Below are positions 19,778 through 20,177 of a stretch of DNA of 20,177 bases, in pieces; within the stretch, counting starts at the first letter, position 1, and every line of letters begins with the position of its first letter. The notes under the pieces are model-generated. The model was not told the origin of the DNA. It saw only the letters and a list, made by a program, of their open reading frames with translations, and did no database searches. Made by a program: the position numbers and the translations under genes. Origin of the DNA: Pelargonium cotyledonis (lineage: Eukaryota; Streptophyta; Magnoliopsida; Geraniales; Geraniaceae); contig JAYMTA010001394.1 in NCBI GenBank assembly GCA_036897625.1, positions 1 through 20,177 on the forward strand, given 5' to 3'.

Positions 19778-20177
19778 ACATGTATATTCAGTGATAAAAT
19801 GAATGGTTTGAATGTTTCTGGGACTGACTGCGTGTGGTGTGGTGTGGTGAAGATGCAATAGTCCATGTACGGGAGGGAAAGGAGCCAGAAACTGACGGGT
19901 CTTCTTCGTCAACAAGTCATTTCTATTCGTTTCTACCTTGTAGATGACTTCTGACCCTACCAGTTTCTAGAATGGGCTTCTTAGAACCCCCAAATCCTAC
20001 TTTTTGGGCCTGTTATTTTAAATGAAGTTTCCAGAAATAACTTAGGACTTAGTTTGTTACTCCGTATTTTCAAAACTGTAAGGGGTTAAAAAACTAAAAG
20101 GACATAAAATATATGCTAAAAAAAGTAAGTTATATTTGATATATTTTACACTTTCTGTTTTTTTTTTTTTTTAACAA
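19778..20177 (-). promoter_or_regulatory. Upstream region of the TNL gene
   Basis: No coding sequence is recognised. I looked for canonical W-boxes (TTGACC/T on either strand) and saw none. The + strand has a TACTCCGTATTTT word near 20060 that resembles a MITE end, and a T tract at the window edge, which could be an element running off the window. Confidence 0.4.

Noticed and set aside
19490-19915. A 141-codon open frame on the minus strand spanning the TNL start
   Set aside because: It overlaps the TIR exon in another frame. Its composition (many H, R, P) is typical of a shifted GC-rich exon, and the TIR frame is clearly the real one.

Overview
The window looks like nuclear DNA from a eudicot plant. 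It is AT-rich, its genes are split by many short GT-AG introns, and it holds a TIR-NB-LRR immune receptor gene, a class common in eudicots and absent from most monocots. The species cannot be fixed from the sequence. I found no tRNA, rRNA, CRISPR array, viral or organellar sequence.

Two convergent genes fill it. On the + strand, 1281-12173 carries all but the first part of a P4-type ATPase (phospholipid flippase) that I recognise as an ALA3-type protein. I place 25 exons. Their lengths and phases join into one uninterrupted frame of 1149 codons ending in TGA at 12171-12173. The N-terminal exon or exons lie left of the window. All family motifs are present: DGET, PISL, DKTGT, KGAD, TGD and GDGANDV, plus a C-terminal GFAFD segment.

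On the - strand, 19683-13003 carries a complete five-exon TIR-NB-ARC-LRR-C-JID receptor of about 1381 residues. The P-loop, kinase-2, RNBS-B, GLPL, RNBS-D and MHD motifs are intact. The genes meet tail to tail across about 830 bp (12174-13002) that must hold both 3' ends. The TNL promoter lies at 19684-20177.

Mobile DNA is confined to non-coding sequence. There is a roughly 560-bp Ac/hAT-like non-autonomous element in an ATPase intron (7005-7563) and a roughly 195-bp element with GTGGCGGA-type ends in the first TNL intron (17689-17882). Short MITE-like ends also occur. A TG/AG microsatellite fills half of the last TNL intron.

The two genes have unrelated jobs: lipid asymmetry in the secretory pathway and intracellular pathogen sensing. 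Nothing here suggests they act together beyond being neighbours. I see no new multi-gene system. The points most worth checking are a stop-free 84-nt intron exactly inside the KGAD ATP-binding motif, an arginine in the otherwise hydrophobic first membrane segment of the flippase, the GC-rich TIR exon, and the microsatellite next to the splice donor that controls the C-JID exon.
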